Assembly (NCBI GenBank): GCA_017849575.1
Contig: JAFIGV010000020.1
Span: 1 to 61,311, forward strand
Length of the DNA: 61,311 bases
Origin: Flavipsychrobacter sp.
Lineage (GTDB): Bacteria > Bacteroidota > Bacteroidia > Chitinophagales > Chitinophagaceae
Direction of reading: 5' to 3'
Positions 52,041-60,114 of the stretch are shown here, one piece after another. Below the pieces are notes generated by a model. The model saw nothing but the letters and a program-made list of their open reading frames with translations. It did not search any database and had not been told where the DNA came from. A program made the translations under genes and the position numbers. Positions within the stretch are counted from its first letter, which is position 1; every line of letters begins with the position of its first letter.

Positions 52041-52073
52041 CAAAAATAGGGGCTATTGTTAATGATTTTCAAA
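52041..52073 (-). promoter_or_regulatory. kynU-ribF promoter
   Basis: On the minus strand TTTG (52073-52070), a 21-base spacer and TATTTTTG (52048-52041) match the Bacteroidota -33/-7 consensus. The predicted transcription start is only about 10 bases before the kynU ATG at 52023, so the leader is very short. Confidence 0.6.
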
Positions 52074-52151
52074 ATCGTGCTTTTAAATGTTCCTACGGGT
52101 CCGGGCTGGCACACTTGTTTTTTGTGTAAATCAATAAAAACCGGACTTGAG

Positions 52152-52664
52152 ATGAAAAAGCTATTACGAATCGCAGGCATACTGTTGACAGGACTCATGA
52201 TTAGCGCTCCGGCATCGGCACAACCCGGGCGCACCGGCCTTGGCCTACGCCTTTCGCCCGACGGTGCAGGCTTTACAGGCAAATTCTTTGTGGATCGAAA
52301 CCTTGCAATAGAAGCACAATTGAATGCGGGCGGCGCCTTTGCCGGCGATGGCCAAAGTGTTACTGCTGTTGGGTTATTAGAATATCATATACCGCTGCCC
52401 GACCCAAGCTGGCGCGTATTTTTCGGAGGTGGTGCCCACATGGGTACCTGGGATCACCGATACAAAGCCTACGAAGGAAGGCATGACCAACACGACCGTG
52501 AGTTTATTGCGGGCATTGATGGCGTAGGCGGTGTGGAATATCTTTTTAAGAAAATTCCCTTAGGGTTGAGCGCCGATTTCAAACCTGCAATCAATCTTGC
52601 GTCAGAAGTTGATTTTTTCCCGCACAATATGTTTGGCATTAGTGCGAGGATCTATCTGAGATAG
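52152..52664 (+). CDS. Outer-membrane beta-barrel-like protein
   Basis: 170 residues from the ATG at 52152 (signal peptide MKKLLRIAGILLTGLMISAPASAQ); the frame is open further upstream, but the peptide there is not protein-like. The mature part has alternating beta strands (GLGLRLSPDGAGFTGKFFVDRN, LLEYHIPLP, VFFGGGAHMGTWDHR) and ends FGISARIYLR, as small eight-stranded barrels do. A His-rich loop (DHRYKAYEGRHDQHDRE) is notable. Function unknown. Confidence 0.85.
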   Translation: MKKLLRIAGILLTGLMISAPASAQPGRTGLGLRLSPDGAGFTGKFFVDRNLAIEAQLNAGGAFAGDGQSVTAVGLLEYHIPLPDPSWRVFFGGGAHMGTWDHRYKAYEGRHDQHDREFIAGIDGVGGVEYLFKKIPLGLSADFKPAINLASEVDFFPHNMFGISARIYLR

Positions 52665-52698
52665 TATCGAAACAAGACACAACAAAAACGGGTAATCG

Positions 52699-52722
52699 AA
52701 TGCCGGACTTCTCCGGCATTTT
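52699..52722 (+). terminator. Terminator of the beta-barrel gene
   Basis: Stem AATGCCGG/CCGGCATT with a 6-base loop and a short TT tail, 35 bases after the stop. Confidence 0.65.
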
Positions 52723-52772
52723 CCATTTTCGGGAGTCTGGGCTACCCTACTCGTCCCATTTCAGGATTTACT

Positions 52773-52780
52773 TACTTTTG
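52773..52780 (+). promoter_or_regulatory. Candidate -7 element of the lemA operon
   Basis: TACTTTTG matches TAnnTTTG exactly, 20 bases before the lemA ATG. No -33 TTTG at the usual distance. Confidence 0.45.
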
Positions 52781-52800
52781 GTACTCAAAATCACACAACG

Positions 52801-53391
52801 ATGAAAAAAGGCTCAGTAATTCTTTTAGTAGTGCTCGGCTTGTTACTTATTGGCGGTTGCATGACCTGTAATGTGCAGAAAAGTCTGGTGACGCTCGATG
52901 AATATGCAAAAAGTAAATGGGGCGAAGTTCAAAATCAGTATCAACGTCGCGCCGATCTTGTACCCAACCTCGTGAATACGGTGAAAGGCGCAGCCAATTT
53001 TGAAAAATCAACGCTCGAGGCAGTAACGCAGGCACGTGCCAATGCTACGGCCATAAAAGTGGATCCCAATGATCTTTCTCCTGAAAAAATCAAAGAATTT
53101 CAGGCTCGCCAGGGCGAACTTTCTCAGGCCATAGGCAGATTATTAATGGTAACCGAAAACTATCCGGAATTGCGTGCTACGCAAAACTTTCAGGACCTGC
53201 AGGTACAGCTTGAGGGCACTGAGAACCGTATTGCTGTTGCGCGCAAGAACTTCAATAATGCTGTTCAGGAATACAATACCAAACTCAGGGTATTTCCTAA
53301 CAATATTTTTGCAGGCATGATGGGCTTCCAACGTAAAGGCATGTTTGAAGCGGACCAGAATGCTCAAAAAGCGCCCGAGGTTCAGTTTTAA
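52801..53391 (+). CDS. lemA: LemA-family membrane protein
   Basis: 196 residues. An N-terminal membrane helix (VILLVVLGLLLIGGC) is followed by a helical bundle with the family motifs VQNQYQRRADLVPNLVNTVKG, LEAVTQARANA and LLMVTENYPELRATQNFQDLQVQLEGTENRIAVARKNFN. Anchored with the bundle outside. It is first in a lemA-TPM-TPM operon, a common arrangement; the joint role is not established. Confidence 0.95.
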   Translation: MKKGSVILLVVLGLLLIGGCMTCNVQKSLVTLDEYAKSKWGEVQNQYQRRADLVPNLVNTVKGAANFEKSTLEAVTQARANATAIKVDPNDLSPEKIKEFQARQGELSQAIGRLLMVTENYPELRATQNFQDLQVQLEGTENRIAVARKNFNNAVQEYNTKLRVFPNNIFAGMMGFQRKGMFEADQNAQKAPEVQF

Positions 53392-53415
53392 GTTCAACAT
53401 TTAGACCCATACGGT

Positions 53416-53874
53416 ATGTTCTCTTTGTTCAGAAAAAAAGACCTGCTCGACAGGGACGATCAGGAACGCATTGTAGCGGCGATTCGCGCAGCCGAACTGG
53501 GCACTACTGGCGAACTGCGTGTATTTATTGAATCGCATTGCACTTATATGGATGCCATGGATCGGGCCAAAGAAGTCTTTGTGAACCTTGGAATGGTGAA
53601 GACTGAACGAAGAAATGCCGTAATTGTTTACATGGCTTTGCTCGACCACCAGTTTGCCATTTTCGGCGACGAAGAGATATATAATAGAGCTGGCGGCCCC
53701 GAATTTTGGTCGGGCGCCGCCAGCCATCTTAAGGCACTGCTGAGTGAGGGAAAGGTAGTTGAGGGCTTGGTGACCTGCATCAATGAGCTCGGTGCGGCAC
53801 TTGCACAGCATTTCCCGCACGACCCTGCCATCAGCAGAAATGAGTTACCCGACGAAATAGTTTTTGGAAAATGA
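53416..53874 (+). CDS. TPM-domain protein, soluble
   Basis: 152 residues without signal peptide. TPM (TLP18.3/Psb32/MOLO-1) domain: DDQERIVAAIRAAELGTTGELRVFIE, RRNAVIVYMALLDHQFAIFGDEEI, EGLVTCINELGAALAQHFP. Its last codons overlap the next ATG (ATGA), so translation is coupled with the second TPM gene. Confidence 0.9.
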   Translation: MFSLFRKKDLLDRDDQERIVAAIRAAELGTTGELRVFIESHCTYMDAMDRAKEVFVNLGMVKTERRNAVIVYMALLDHQFAIFGDEEIYNRAGGPEFWSGAASHLKALLSEGKVVEGLVTCINELGAALAQHFPHDPAISRNELPDEIVFGK

Positions 53875-54680
53875 CAGGCTTAAGACGTTCCTTTAATCGC
53901 ACTTTGTTTCTGTTGCTGGTGGTACTCCAGTCGATAACCGGCCTGGCACAGGAAATACCGGAAGCCCCTAACCCCCCGAGGCTGGTCAATGATTTTGCCC
54001 ATGTCATGACTGCCGGGCAAGTGCAGCAACTGGAAGAGAAACTCGTGAACTTTGAAAAGACTTCCTCTACGCAGATTGCTGTGGTCACGATCAAAACCCT
54101 GAATGGCTACGACATATCGAGCTATGCTGTGGAACTTGCCAACAAGTGGAAAATCGGGCAGGGAAACAAAGATAATGGCGTGCTCGTGCTCGCGGCTATA
54201 GAGGACCGGCTGCTTAATATTTCTACAGGCTACGGACTGGAAGGTGCACTACCCGACATTACGACGGGGCATATCCGCCGCGAGCAAATGAACCCGTATT
54301 TCAAACAAGGTGACTACTACACCGGTTTTGACAAAGGCACCGATGCAATTATAGCAGCCACCAAGGGTGAGTACAAAGCTGAAAGCCAGGACGGCAAAGC
54401 CGATGTGTCTATTGGCGGCATTGTCATGACGATACTCATCATCTTCTTCATCCTCTGGATCTTAAGCAAGATGGGCGGCGGTGGCGGCGGAAACTATATG
54501 AGCCGCAGAGGTTCGCGCGGACTTGGCGGGGCTTTCTGGGGAGGATTTTTGGGAGGAAGCATGGGCAGTGGCTGGGGCGGGCGCGGCGGAAGCAATTGGG
54601 GCGGAGGCAGCTCTGGCGGCGGGTTTGGTGGATTTGGTGGCGGTAGCTTCGGTGGTGGCGGCTCCAGTGGTAGCTGGTAA
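53871..54680 (+). CDS. TPM-domain membrane protein (YgcG family) with Gly-rich tail
   Basis: 269 residues: signal peptide (FLLLVVLQSITGLAQ), TPM domain (VNDFAHVMTAGQVQQLEEKLVNFEKTSS; NGVLVLAAIEDRLLNISTGYGLEG), a membrane helix near residues 182-200 (IGGIVMTILIIFFILWIL) and a Gly/Ser-rich tail of about 60 residues ending SFGGGGSSGSW. The domain order is that of YgcG. The tail is low complexity and probably disordered. Confidence 0.93.
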   Translation: MTGLRRSFNRTLFLLLVVLQSITGLAQEIPEAPNPPRLVNDFAHVMTAGQVQQLEEKLVNFEKTSSTQIAVVTIKTLNGYDISSYAVELANKWKIGQGNKDNGVLVLAAIEDRLLNISTGYGLEGALPDITTGHIRREQMNPYFKQGDYYTGFDKGTDAIIAATKGEYKAESQDGKADVSIGGIVMTILIIFFILWILSKMGGGGGGNYMSRRGSRGLGGAFWGGFLGGSMGSGWGGRGGSNWGGGSSGGGFGGFGGGSFGGGGSSGSW

Positions 54681-54726
54681 GCGATAAAGTAAAAAATGTC
54701 ATTACCCTCTCCATTATCCGACATTA

Positions 54727-54787
54727 AACTTGAGTAGTTACGACCTAGTGACACAAAAAGTGATAGAACAATGTATTGACTCAAGTT
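54727..54787. repeat. Nine-base inverted repeat upstream of the DUF1919 gene
   Basis: AACTTGAGT (54727-54735) and ACTCAAGTT (54779-54787) are exact inverses separated by 43 bases; the right arm ends 25 bases before the ATG at 54813. It may be a regulator site pair or chance. Confidence 0.4.
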
Positions 54788-54812
54788 GCGGAATTTATAA
54801 AGTAGATTATTA

Positions 54813-55469
54813 ATGTTGGATCATCTTAAATATCTCATTCTTAGCCGATATAAGCGCCCGGGAACAGTTTATATACGGTCAAAAACCAAGTACGAAGGAT
54901 CGCCTTTTGTGGTAATCTCTAACAACTGCTGGGGCGCGGAGATCTATAAACTCCTGAATTTGCAGTACAATACCCCGTTTGTAGGCCTGTTTCTGACAGG
55001 ACCCGATTTTGTGAAACTGCTGGAAAACTTCGACAAGCTCATAAGGACCCAAGTCATTTTTACAGAAGAATCGCGCCAATTAGCCCAATCGCTCGGTTAC
55101 CCGGTGGGTACAATTGACGACATCAAGATCCATTTTATGCATTATAAAAGCGAAAATGAAGCGCGCGAGAAATGGGAGCGGCGGGTCAACAGGCTTCTGG
55201 AAGTACAAGACCGGAGTCGTATTCTTGTAAAGATCTGTGACCGGGACGTTGCATCGCCTGAGCTTTTCAGGAAATTCCATTCGACCCACTTTCAGCACAA
55301 AGTTTCATTTGCACACTTTGCTTTCGATCATAACGATCATATCAGCGTACAGGAAACCGACAATGGAAAAACCGTAATGGACGGAGTAAAACTTTTCAAT
55401 GTTTCTAATCGCTACTTTGATATTATCCACTGGATAAACACAGGAGAATTAAGACGAACACGGAGATAG
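54813..55469 (+). CDS. DUF1919-family protein, probably polysaccharide-related
   Basis: 218 residues. Family features FVVISNNCWGAEIYKLLNLQYNTPFVGLFL and HYKSENEAREKWERRVNRLLE, then ILVKICDRD and HWINTGE. DUF1919 members are found among exopolysaccharide genes and have been thought to modify sugars, but the reaction is unknown. No other polysaccharide genes are nearby, so it stands alone here. Confidence 0.9.
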   Translation: MLDHLKYLILSRYKRPGTVYIRSKTKYEGSPFVVISNNCWGAEIYKLLNLQYNTPFVGLFLTGPDFVKLLENFDKLIRTQVIFTEESRQLAQSLGYPVGTIDDIKIHFMHYKSENEAREKWERRVNRLLEVQDRSRILVKICDRDVASPELFRKFHSTHFQHKVSFAHFAFDHNDHISVQETDNGKTVMDGVKLFNVSNRYFDIIHWINTGELRRTRR

Positions 55470-55499
55470 AACAATTTGCACGTCAGACCATTCCAAAAG

Positions 55500-55529
55500 A
55501 AAAGGGCTTCATTTCTGAAACCCTTTTTT
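55500..55529 (+). terminator. Bidirectional terminator between DUF1919 gene and tRNA-Arg
   Basis: Stem AAAAGGG-x-TTC with GAA-x-CCCTTTT, followed by TT on the plus strand and by TCTTTT on the minus strand, so it can end both the DUF1919 and the tRNA transcripts. Confidence 0.8.
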
Positions 55530-55540
55530 CTTGCTTTGAG

Positions 55541-55614
55541 TGACTCCGTCAGGATTCAAACCTGAAACCTTTTGATCCGTAGTCAAATGCTCTATTCAGT
55601 TGAGCTACGGAGCC
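55541..55614 (-). tRNA. tRNA-Arg (anticodon ACG)
   Basis: 74 bases on the minus strand fold into a full cloverleaf: acceptor GGCTCCG/CGGAGTC with discriminator A, D arm GCTC/GAGC, anticodon stem TTTGA/TCAAA with loop CTACGGA (anticodon ACG), T arm TCAGG/CCTGA with loop TTTGAAT. The first anticodon base A is expected to be edited to inosine by TadA, reading CGN codons. The CCA end is not encoded. One G-T pair at position 2 of the acceptor stem. Confidence 0.96.
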
Positions 55615-55631
55615 ATCCCGTTTTGGGACTG

Positions 55632-55662
55632 CAAAGATAGCATCTCTGATAAATCCGCCAAA
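55632..55662 (-). promoter_or_regulatory. tRNA-Arg promoter
   Basis: On the minus strand TTTG (55662-55659), a 19-base spacer and TATCTTTG (55639-55632) exactly match the Bacteroidota promoter. The predicted start leaves about 10 bases before the mature tRNA. It is the best promoter in the window. Confidence 0.75.
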
Positions 55663-55725
55663 TAGTTTTCAGAGATTTTTCGAAGAATCTTTCCTGCGTT
55701 TTACCTTAGCCTGCAACACATTTAT

Positions 55726-56199
55726 ATGCAGGTAGAAATCTGGAGTCTGGGAAGAGAGAGTGATGCTTATATTGACGAAGGTGTAAAGCTCTATCTTCAA
55801 AAACTTCGTCCGTATTGTTGGGTTGAACTCATTACGATCAAGCCGCCTAAGAAACTGGCCACCACAGAACCAGAAAAGGTGAAACAACAGGAAGAAGCCC
55901 TTATTCTAAAGCGACTACAGCCTCATCATTACCTCATTTTACTCGATGAAAGAGGCCGGCAGCTTAGTTCTCCGCAGTGGGCATCGGCTATGCAGGAGCT
56001 GATGAACCGGGGTACCAAGACGCTGATCCTGCTCATTGGAGGCGCTTTCGGAGTCAGCGATCAGGTTCGGGAACGGGCCAGACAAGTATGGTCATTATCC
56101 ACGCTTGTGTTTCCGCATCAGTTGGTAAGGCTTATTGTTGCGGAACAGTTATATCGATCTTTTAGTATCCTCAACAACTCCCCCTACCATCATGCATAA
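55726..56199 (+). CDS. rlmH: 23S rRNA pseudouridine(1915) N3-methyltransferase
   Basis: 157 residues, normal for RlmH. SPOUT fold with LLDERGRQLSSPQWA, LILLIGGAFGVSD and the C-terminal SLSTLVFPHQLVRLIVAEQLYRSFSILNNSPYHH knot region. Methylates pseudouridine 1915 in helix 69 using S-adenosylmethionine. Near the tRNA-Arg gene but in the opposite direction. The start is the ATG at 55726. Confidence 0.97.
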   Translation: MQVEIWSLGRESDAYIDEGVKLYLQKLRPYCWVELITIKPPKKLATTEPEKVKQQEEALILKRLQPHHYLILLDERGRQLSSPQWASAMQELMNRGTKTLILLIGGAFGVSDQVRERARQVWSLSTLVFPHQLVRLIVAEQLYRSFSILNNSPYHHA

Positions 56200-56235
56200 G
56201 GCTTATATTCGTGCGCAAATTGCTCCAGGCTGCCT

Positions 56236-56850
56236 ATGAGTTATACGCTGATTATCGTTGTCCTTACCGTGCTTATTTCGCTTGCGGCTTTTAATAACGA
56301 AGAGACTTATCATAAACTCATACTCTGGCCCAGAAAGATGGACCAGCCGGCAGAATATTACCGTTTGCTTACATCCGGCTTCATTCATGCGGACTATATG
56401 CACCTTGCCTTCAATATGCTGGCGTTGTTTCTTTTTGGTAGAATTGTCGAGATTCAGTTTGCTTTTTCGGGCATTCCTGTAATGCTTTTTCCGGTGCTCT
56501 ACCTTTCAGGCATTGTAGCCGCCTCCCTGCCCTCTTTTGCCCGCCATAGAAACGACCCTTATTATCGCTCGCTCGGAGCGTCGGGTGGCGTGGCAGCCGT
56601 ACTTTTCTCCTTTGTTTATTTTGCGCCCTGGGAGATCATCCGGGTTTGGTTTGTGCCCATCCCGGGCATCATTGCTGCCGTGGCTTATCTTGCCTATTCG
56701 GCCTATATGTCGCGACAAAAAAGAGATAACGTAAATCATGATGCTCACTTTTGGGGAGCTGTTTTCGGATTTGTGTTTACGCTTTTATTCGCGCCCGATC
56801 ATGGTGCGGGATTTCTCGACCAGCTCATGCATCCTTACTTCCACTTGTAA
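56236..56850 (+). CDS. Rhomboid-family intramembrane serine protease
   Basis: 204 residues with six hydrophobic segments. Catalytic Ser116 in SLGASGGVAAV and His171 in DAHFWGAVFG form the dyad; Asn60 in MHLAFNMLALFLFG is the usual oxyanion helper, and HADYMH precedes it. Cleaves membrane proteins within or near the bilayer. Its last 66 bases overlap the converging tilS gene, so the two coding ends use both strands of the same DNA. Confidence 0.94.
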   Translation: MSYTLIIVVLTVLISLAAFNNEETYHKLILWPRKMDQPAEYYRLLTSGFIHADYMHLAFNMLALFLFGRIVEIQFAFSGIPVMLFPVLYLSGIVAASLPSFARHRNDPYYRSLGASGGVAAVLFSFVYFAPWEIIRVWFVPIPGIIAAVAYLAYSAYMSRQKRDNVNHDAHFWGAVFGFVFTLLFAPDHGAGFLDQLMHPYFHL

Positions 56851-58149
56851 TACTTTGCGGGTCTTTTCCAACAGCTTGAAGCGTTCATCGATGCGGTGCC
56901 CGATCACCCATGCCATGCGTCGCTGCGACTCCAAAACCCAGATGCGCTCCTTTTCATGAAGCGGCACTTTCTGATCTATAAGAAACCGGCTTAGCTTTTT
57001 CTTTTTCCGTGCCATGCCAAGCGGATAGAAATAGTCGCCTGTGCGCCAGGGTCGCAGGGTAAGGGGCCATGAAACCGCGTCTGCATCCAATAGAGCAACA
57101 CTTGCCTTGCTATCGGTACTGCCATCAAAATCTTTGAAAGCTCCACTTATGGTGAAGTGTTCAGTGCGTATCTCGAACGGAGCACTCTCGATCCTTATAA
57201 AATCCGTTTGTTGTACTGACGCGGTAGTAACTATAAGGAAGTCACGATCTCTGATCATCCGGTGGGTAGCCGAGGCTATATGCTTTCCGGAAGAAGCTTG
57301 CATCAGGGTTACAGCCTCGCTTGCCTGGCTTGCTGAGAAGTTATATTCCCGCAGCAATTCATAAAAAAGTGTTTCGGCAAAGGGAAGTTTCATCCACTTT
57401 TTTACCGGCAGGTACAGATCGCGGCCCCGCAGTTCCACAAGTTTCTTCAACTGACGTTGCACCTCAAGCCGATAAATCATTTCCGATTGTGAAAAACGAC
57501 GAATGTTTTCTGAGAGATGAACGGAGGCACCGGGAAAGTATTTTTCGATAGTGGGAATGATGACATGGCGTACGTTATTCCTAAGGTATTTTTCACTGGC
57601 GTTTGATGCGTCCTCACGAAAAATAATGCCACGTGCCCGCGCATAATCTGCAATCTCCTTTCGGCTCCAGGGAAGCAGGGGGCGTATGATCTTATTCTGT
57701 CGTTCCGGAATGCCATGCAATCCGGCAAGCCCCGTACCCTTAAAAAAGTTCATCAGCAGGGTCTCTATAGAATCATCTGCATGATGTGCTGTAGCGATAC
57801 GGTCGAATCCATGCTGCTGACGCAATTGTTCAAACCATGTATATCGAAGATCCCGCGCGGTCTCCTGAATCCCTTTTTTCTGCTGCGCGGCAATAAGCGC
57901 TGTATCAAAGTGAACTACAAAAAATTCTGTGCGATACGATGCTGCACGCTCCTGAACCCATAGCTCATCTTGTAAGGAATCTTCTCCGCGCAGTTGAAAA
58001 TTAACATGGGCTATCGCAAAAGGGATACGACTTTCATAAAGCAGATGACATAGGGTCATCGAATCGAGCCCGCCACTCACACCCACCAGCACACGACGAC
58101 AGGACGATGCAAACTTCCGGTTCCAGTTTTCTAAGAAAGTAGTTTGCAT
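56785..58149 (-). CDS. tilS: tRNA(Ile)-lysidine synthetase
   Basis: 454 residues from the ATG at 58149 (MQTTFLENWN); an upstream ATG at 58188 would overlap the TPR gene. The PP-loop SGGLDS is at residues 25-30; then FAIAHVNFQLRGEDS, RIATAHHADDSIETLLMNFFKGTGLAGLHGIP, and the C-terminal RPWRTGDYFYPLGM ... KLSRFLIDQKVP. Adds lysine to C34 of tRNA-Ile(CAU) so that it reads AUA. Starts one base after the stop of the TPR gene. Confidence 0.96.
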   Translation of the reverse strand: MQTTFLENWNRKFASSCRRVLVGVSGGLDSMTLCHLLYESRIPFAIAHVNFQLRGEDSLQDELWVQERAASYRTEFFVVHFDTALIAAQQKKGIQETARDLRYTWFEQLRQQHGFDRIATAHHADDSIETLLMNFFKGTGLAGLHGIPERQNKIIRPLLPWSRKEIADYARARGIIFREDASNASEKYLRNNVRHVIIPTIEKYFPGASVHLSENIRRFSQSEMIYRLEVQRQLKKLVELRGRDLYLPVKKWMKLPFAETLFYELLREYNFSASQASEAVTLMQASSGKHIASATHRMIRDRDFLIVTTASVQQTDFIRIESAPFEIRTEHFTISGAFKDFDGSTDSKASVALLDADAVSWPLTLRPWRTGDYFYPLGMARKKKKLSRFLIDQKVPLHEKERIWVLESQRRMAWVIGHRIDERFKLLEKTRKVLQVEVRMHELVEKSRTMIGRE

Positions 58150-58150
58150 A

Positions 58151-58465
58151 TTAATAAACCAGATCTTCGTAGGCAGCCTGTAGTTCATTGTAGGTATGTT
58201 GATCGCCGGCCTTTTTTGCTTCCGTCATACCCTGTTCATACAGCAGCACGGCTCGGTCGTTCTCGCCCATACGCTCCAGTAATTTACCGAGGTGATAGTA
58301 TGTAGCAATGTAACCCGGGTCGTGATGCAGGTTTCGTTCAAAAAGGATTCTTGCCTGCTGATCATCGTTAAGTTTTATCCATTCCAATGCGAGTGCATGG
58401 TTCAAAAAGCAGTCATCCGGACTTTGTTCCAAAAAACGTTTCAGCTTCTCAATCCTTTCGTTCAT
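58151..58465 (-). CDS. Small tetratricopeptide-repeat protein
   Basis: 104 residues. Three TPR-like helical pairs (DCFLNHALALEWIKLNDDQQARILFERNL, YIATYYHLGKLLERMGENDRAVLLYEQGM, TYNELQAAYEDL). No signal peptide, so cytoplasmic. It is 28 bases downstream of the DUF6263 gene and one base before tilS, in one run of minus-strand genes. Confidence 0.9.
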   Translation of the reverse strand: MNERIEKLKRFLEQSPDDCFLNHALALEWIKLNDDQQARILFERNLHHDPGYIATYYHLGKLLERMGENDRAVLLYEQGMTEAKKAGDQHTYNELQAAYEDLVY

Positions 58466-58493
58466 AAGGACCCAAAAATACAGCGTTAATCAG

Positions 58494-59333
58494 TCATTGT
58501 TCTACAGTGCCGGTGATCCGTATTTCGGCGCCCTGTGTAAAGGGTACCTTTAGCCCGCTCATATCCATCTCACCCGACAGGAACTGCACAAAACTACTGC
58601 TGGTAACGATGCCATCTTTTAGCCGGATTTCTATTTTGCCCTTCTGATATCCGCTGCCATTGGCTACAAACAATTTCTGCCCTGCGGTGTGGAGCGAGGT
58701 CTTTAGGTGAGCGTCTATGGCCAGGGTAGCCTTTCCGTCCCTGACCGAAAGTAAGGTATAGTCACAATGAACCTGAAGTGGTATAAAGCCCATAATGCTG
58801 GTATAGTCTGCTCCCCATCGATTGCCCACGGAGACAGCGGCATCCGGCAATCTGCAGAATAATGGTGTAGTAAGTGCGAATGCCTCGGAATCTACGGCAG
58901 ATGTATTCAGGGAGTCGTTCATTATTTGCGTGTAGCCATTGGATTGCACCCTGAGCCTTCCTTGACGGCTAACGAAACTGGCCATACCAGGTACGCCGAA
59001 TTGCTCATGCAAACTGTCTTCACTATCATAGGTAATGTCCATGTCCTTTCCTCGCGACCGGATAAAAAATTGGTCGCATTGCATCAGTAACACGGTAGCA
59101 GAATCTCTTGCAATGGCCTGGCAACGCCATGTCAATTTCATGTCCTGCACAAAGGCAGACGGTATCGAACGGACTTGTTGAGACATGATCTGCTTCGCGC
59201 GCAGGGTGTAGGTAATATTGGCATTAAGCTGCGGCGAGAACTGAAAACTATAAGAAGCCTGTCTGTGACCGGAAGGTTCGGTGCAGGCTGATAACAAAGA
59301 CTGAAAACATACGGCAGACGATATATAGATCAT
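58494..59333 (-). CDS. DUF6263-like lipoprotein
   Basis: 279 residues from the ATG at 59333 (MIYISSAVCFQSLLSAC, with a lipobox LSAC); a GTG at 59399 lies upstream. The mature protein is beta-rich with long strands (YSFQFSPQLNANITYTLRAKQ, LQVHCDYTLLSVRDGKATLAIDAHL) and ends with AEIRITGTVEQ. The pattern agrees with DUF6263, of unknown function. It lies between pth and the TPR gene in a same-strand run. Confidence 0.8.
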   Translation of the reverse strand: MIYISSAVCFQSLLSACTEPSGHRQASYSFQFSPQLNANITYTLRAKQIMSQQVRSIPSAFVQDMKLTWRCQAIARDSATVLLMQCDQFFIRSRGKDMDITYDSEDSLHEQFGVPGMASFVSRQGRLRVQSNGYTQIMNDSLNTSAVDSEAFALTTPLFCRLPDAAVSVGNRWGADYTSIMGFIPLQVHCDYTLLSVRDGKATLAIDAHLKTSLHTAGQKLFVANGSGYQKGKIEIRLKDGIVTSSSFVQFLSGEMDMSGLKVPFTQGAEIRITGTVEQ

Positions 59334-59402
59334 TACATGCAGCAAACGAAGGGGGAAATTCCGTCCCTCAATAGGTGCACGATAGCTTTGACACGACACA
59401 AA

Positions 59403-59963
59403 TTACTTGTTGTAGTTGTTCATTGTTCGTTCCAGGCCCTGCGTCGCAAAACTTTCGATAATCTCAACCGATTTTAATATGGTCTGCTTCACCAAAGGGA
59501 GTTCTTCTTCGCTCCATCTCCCCAGCACATATTCCACTTGTCTGCCTTTGGGAAAATTATTACCGATTCCAAAACGTAGGCGCGAGTATTGTGCCGACTG
59601 CAACATGAGCTCAATATTCTTCAACCCATTATGACCTCCGGCACTTCCACTGCCGCGCACCCTGAGCGTTCCGAGGGGCAAGGCCAGTTCATCCATCATT
59701 ACCAGCAAATGCTCCTGCGGTATTTTTTCTTTTTCCAGCCAGTATCTCACCGCCTTTCCGCTTAGATTCATATAGGTGGAGGGTTTGATCACGACAAAAA
59801 CCTTTCCCTTCCAGCGAATCTCTGCCACGCTTGCATACCTGTCGACGGAAAAATGACCACCATGCTTGATTACAAAGGCATCAGCAATATCAAAACCAAT
59901 ATTGTGGCGTGTGGCGTCGTATTCGTAACCTATGTTACCCAGGCCGGCGATCAGAAATTTCAT
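59403..59963 (-). CDS. pth: Peptidyl-tRNA hydrolase
   Basis: 186 residues. Catalytic His20 in TRHNIGF, Asn10 in GLGNIGYEY, Asp91 in MMDELALP; FVVIKPSTYMNLSGKAV and GSAGGHNGLKNI follow. Releases tRNA from stalled peptidyl-tRNA. First gene of the run pth-DUF6263-TPR-tilS, so two tRNA-related genes bracket the set. Confidence 0.97.
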   Translation of the reverse strand: MKFLIAGLGNIGYEYDATRHNIGFDIADAFVIKHGGHFSVDRYASVAEIRWKGKVFVVIKPSTYMNLSGKAVRYWLEKEKIPQEHLLVMMDELALPLGTLRVRGSGSAGGHNGLKNIELMLQSAQYSRLRFGIGNNFPKGRQVEYVLGRWSEEELPLVKQTILKSVEIIESFATQGLERTMNNYNK

Positions 59964-60114
59964 TGCCTGCGAAGATAATTTTCCAAGCGTATTTCAGGGC
60001 AATATTCCAACGAAAACGTAGCATTAGCTGTCTATACATTGCAAATTCTTTCTAAGAATACTTTAAGCTCTCATTTTTGTTTCTTATTTTTCGAAGTACG
60101 CTCACAATACGAAC

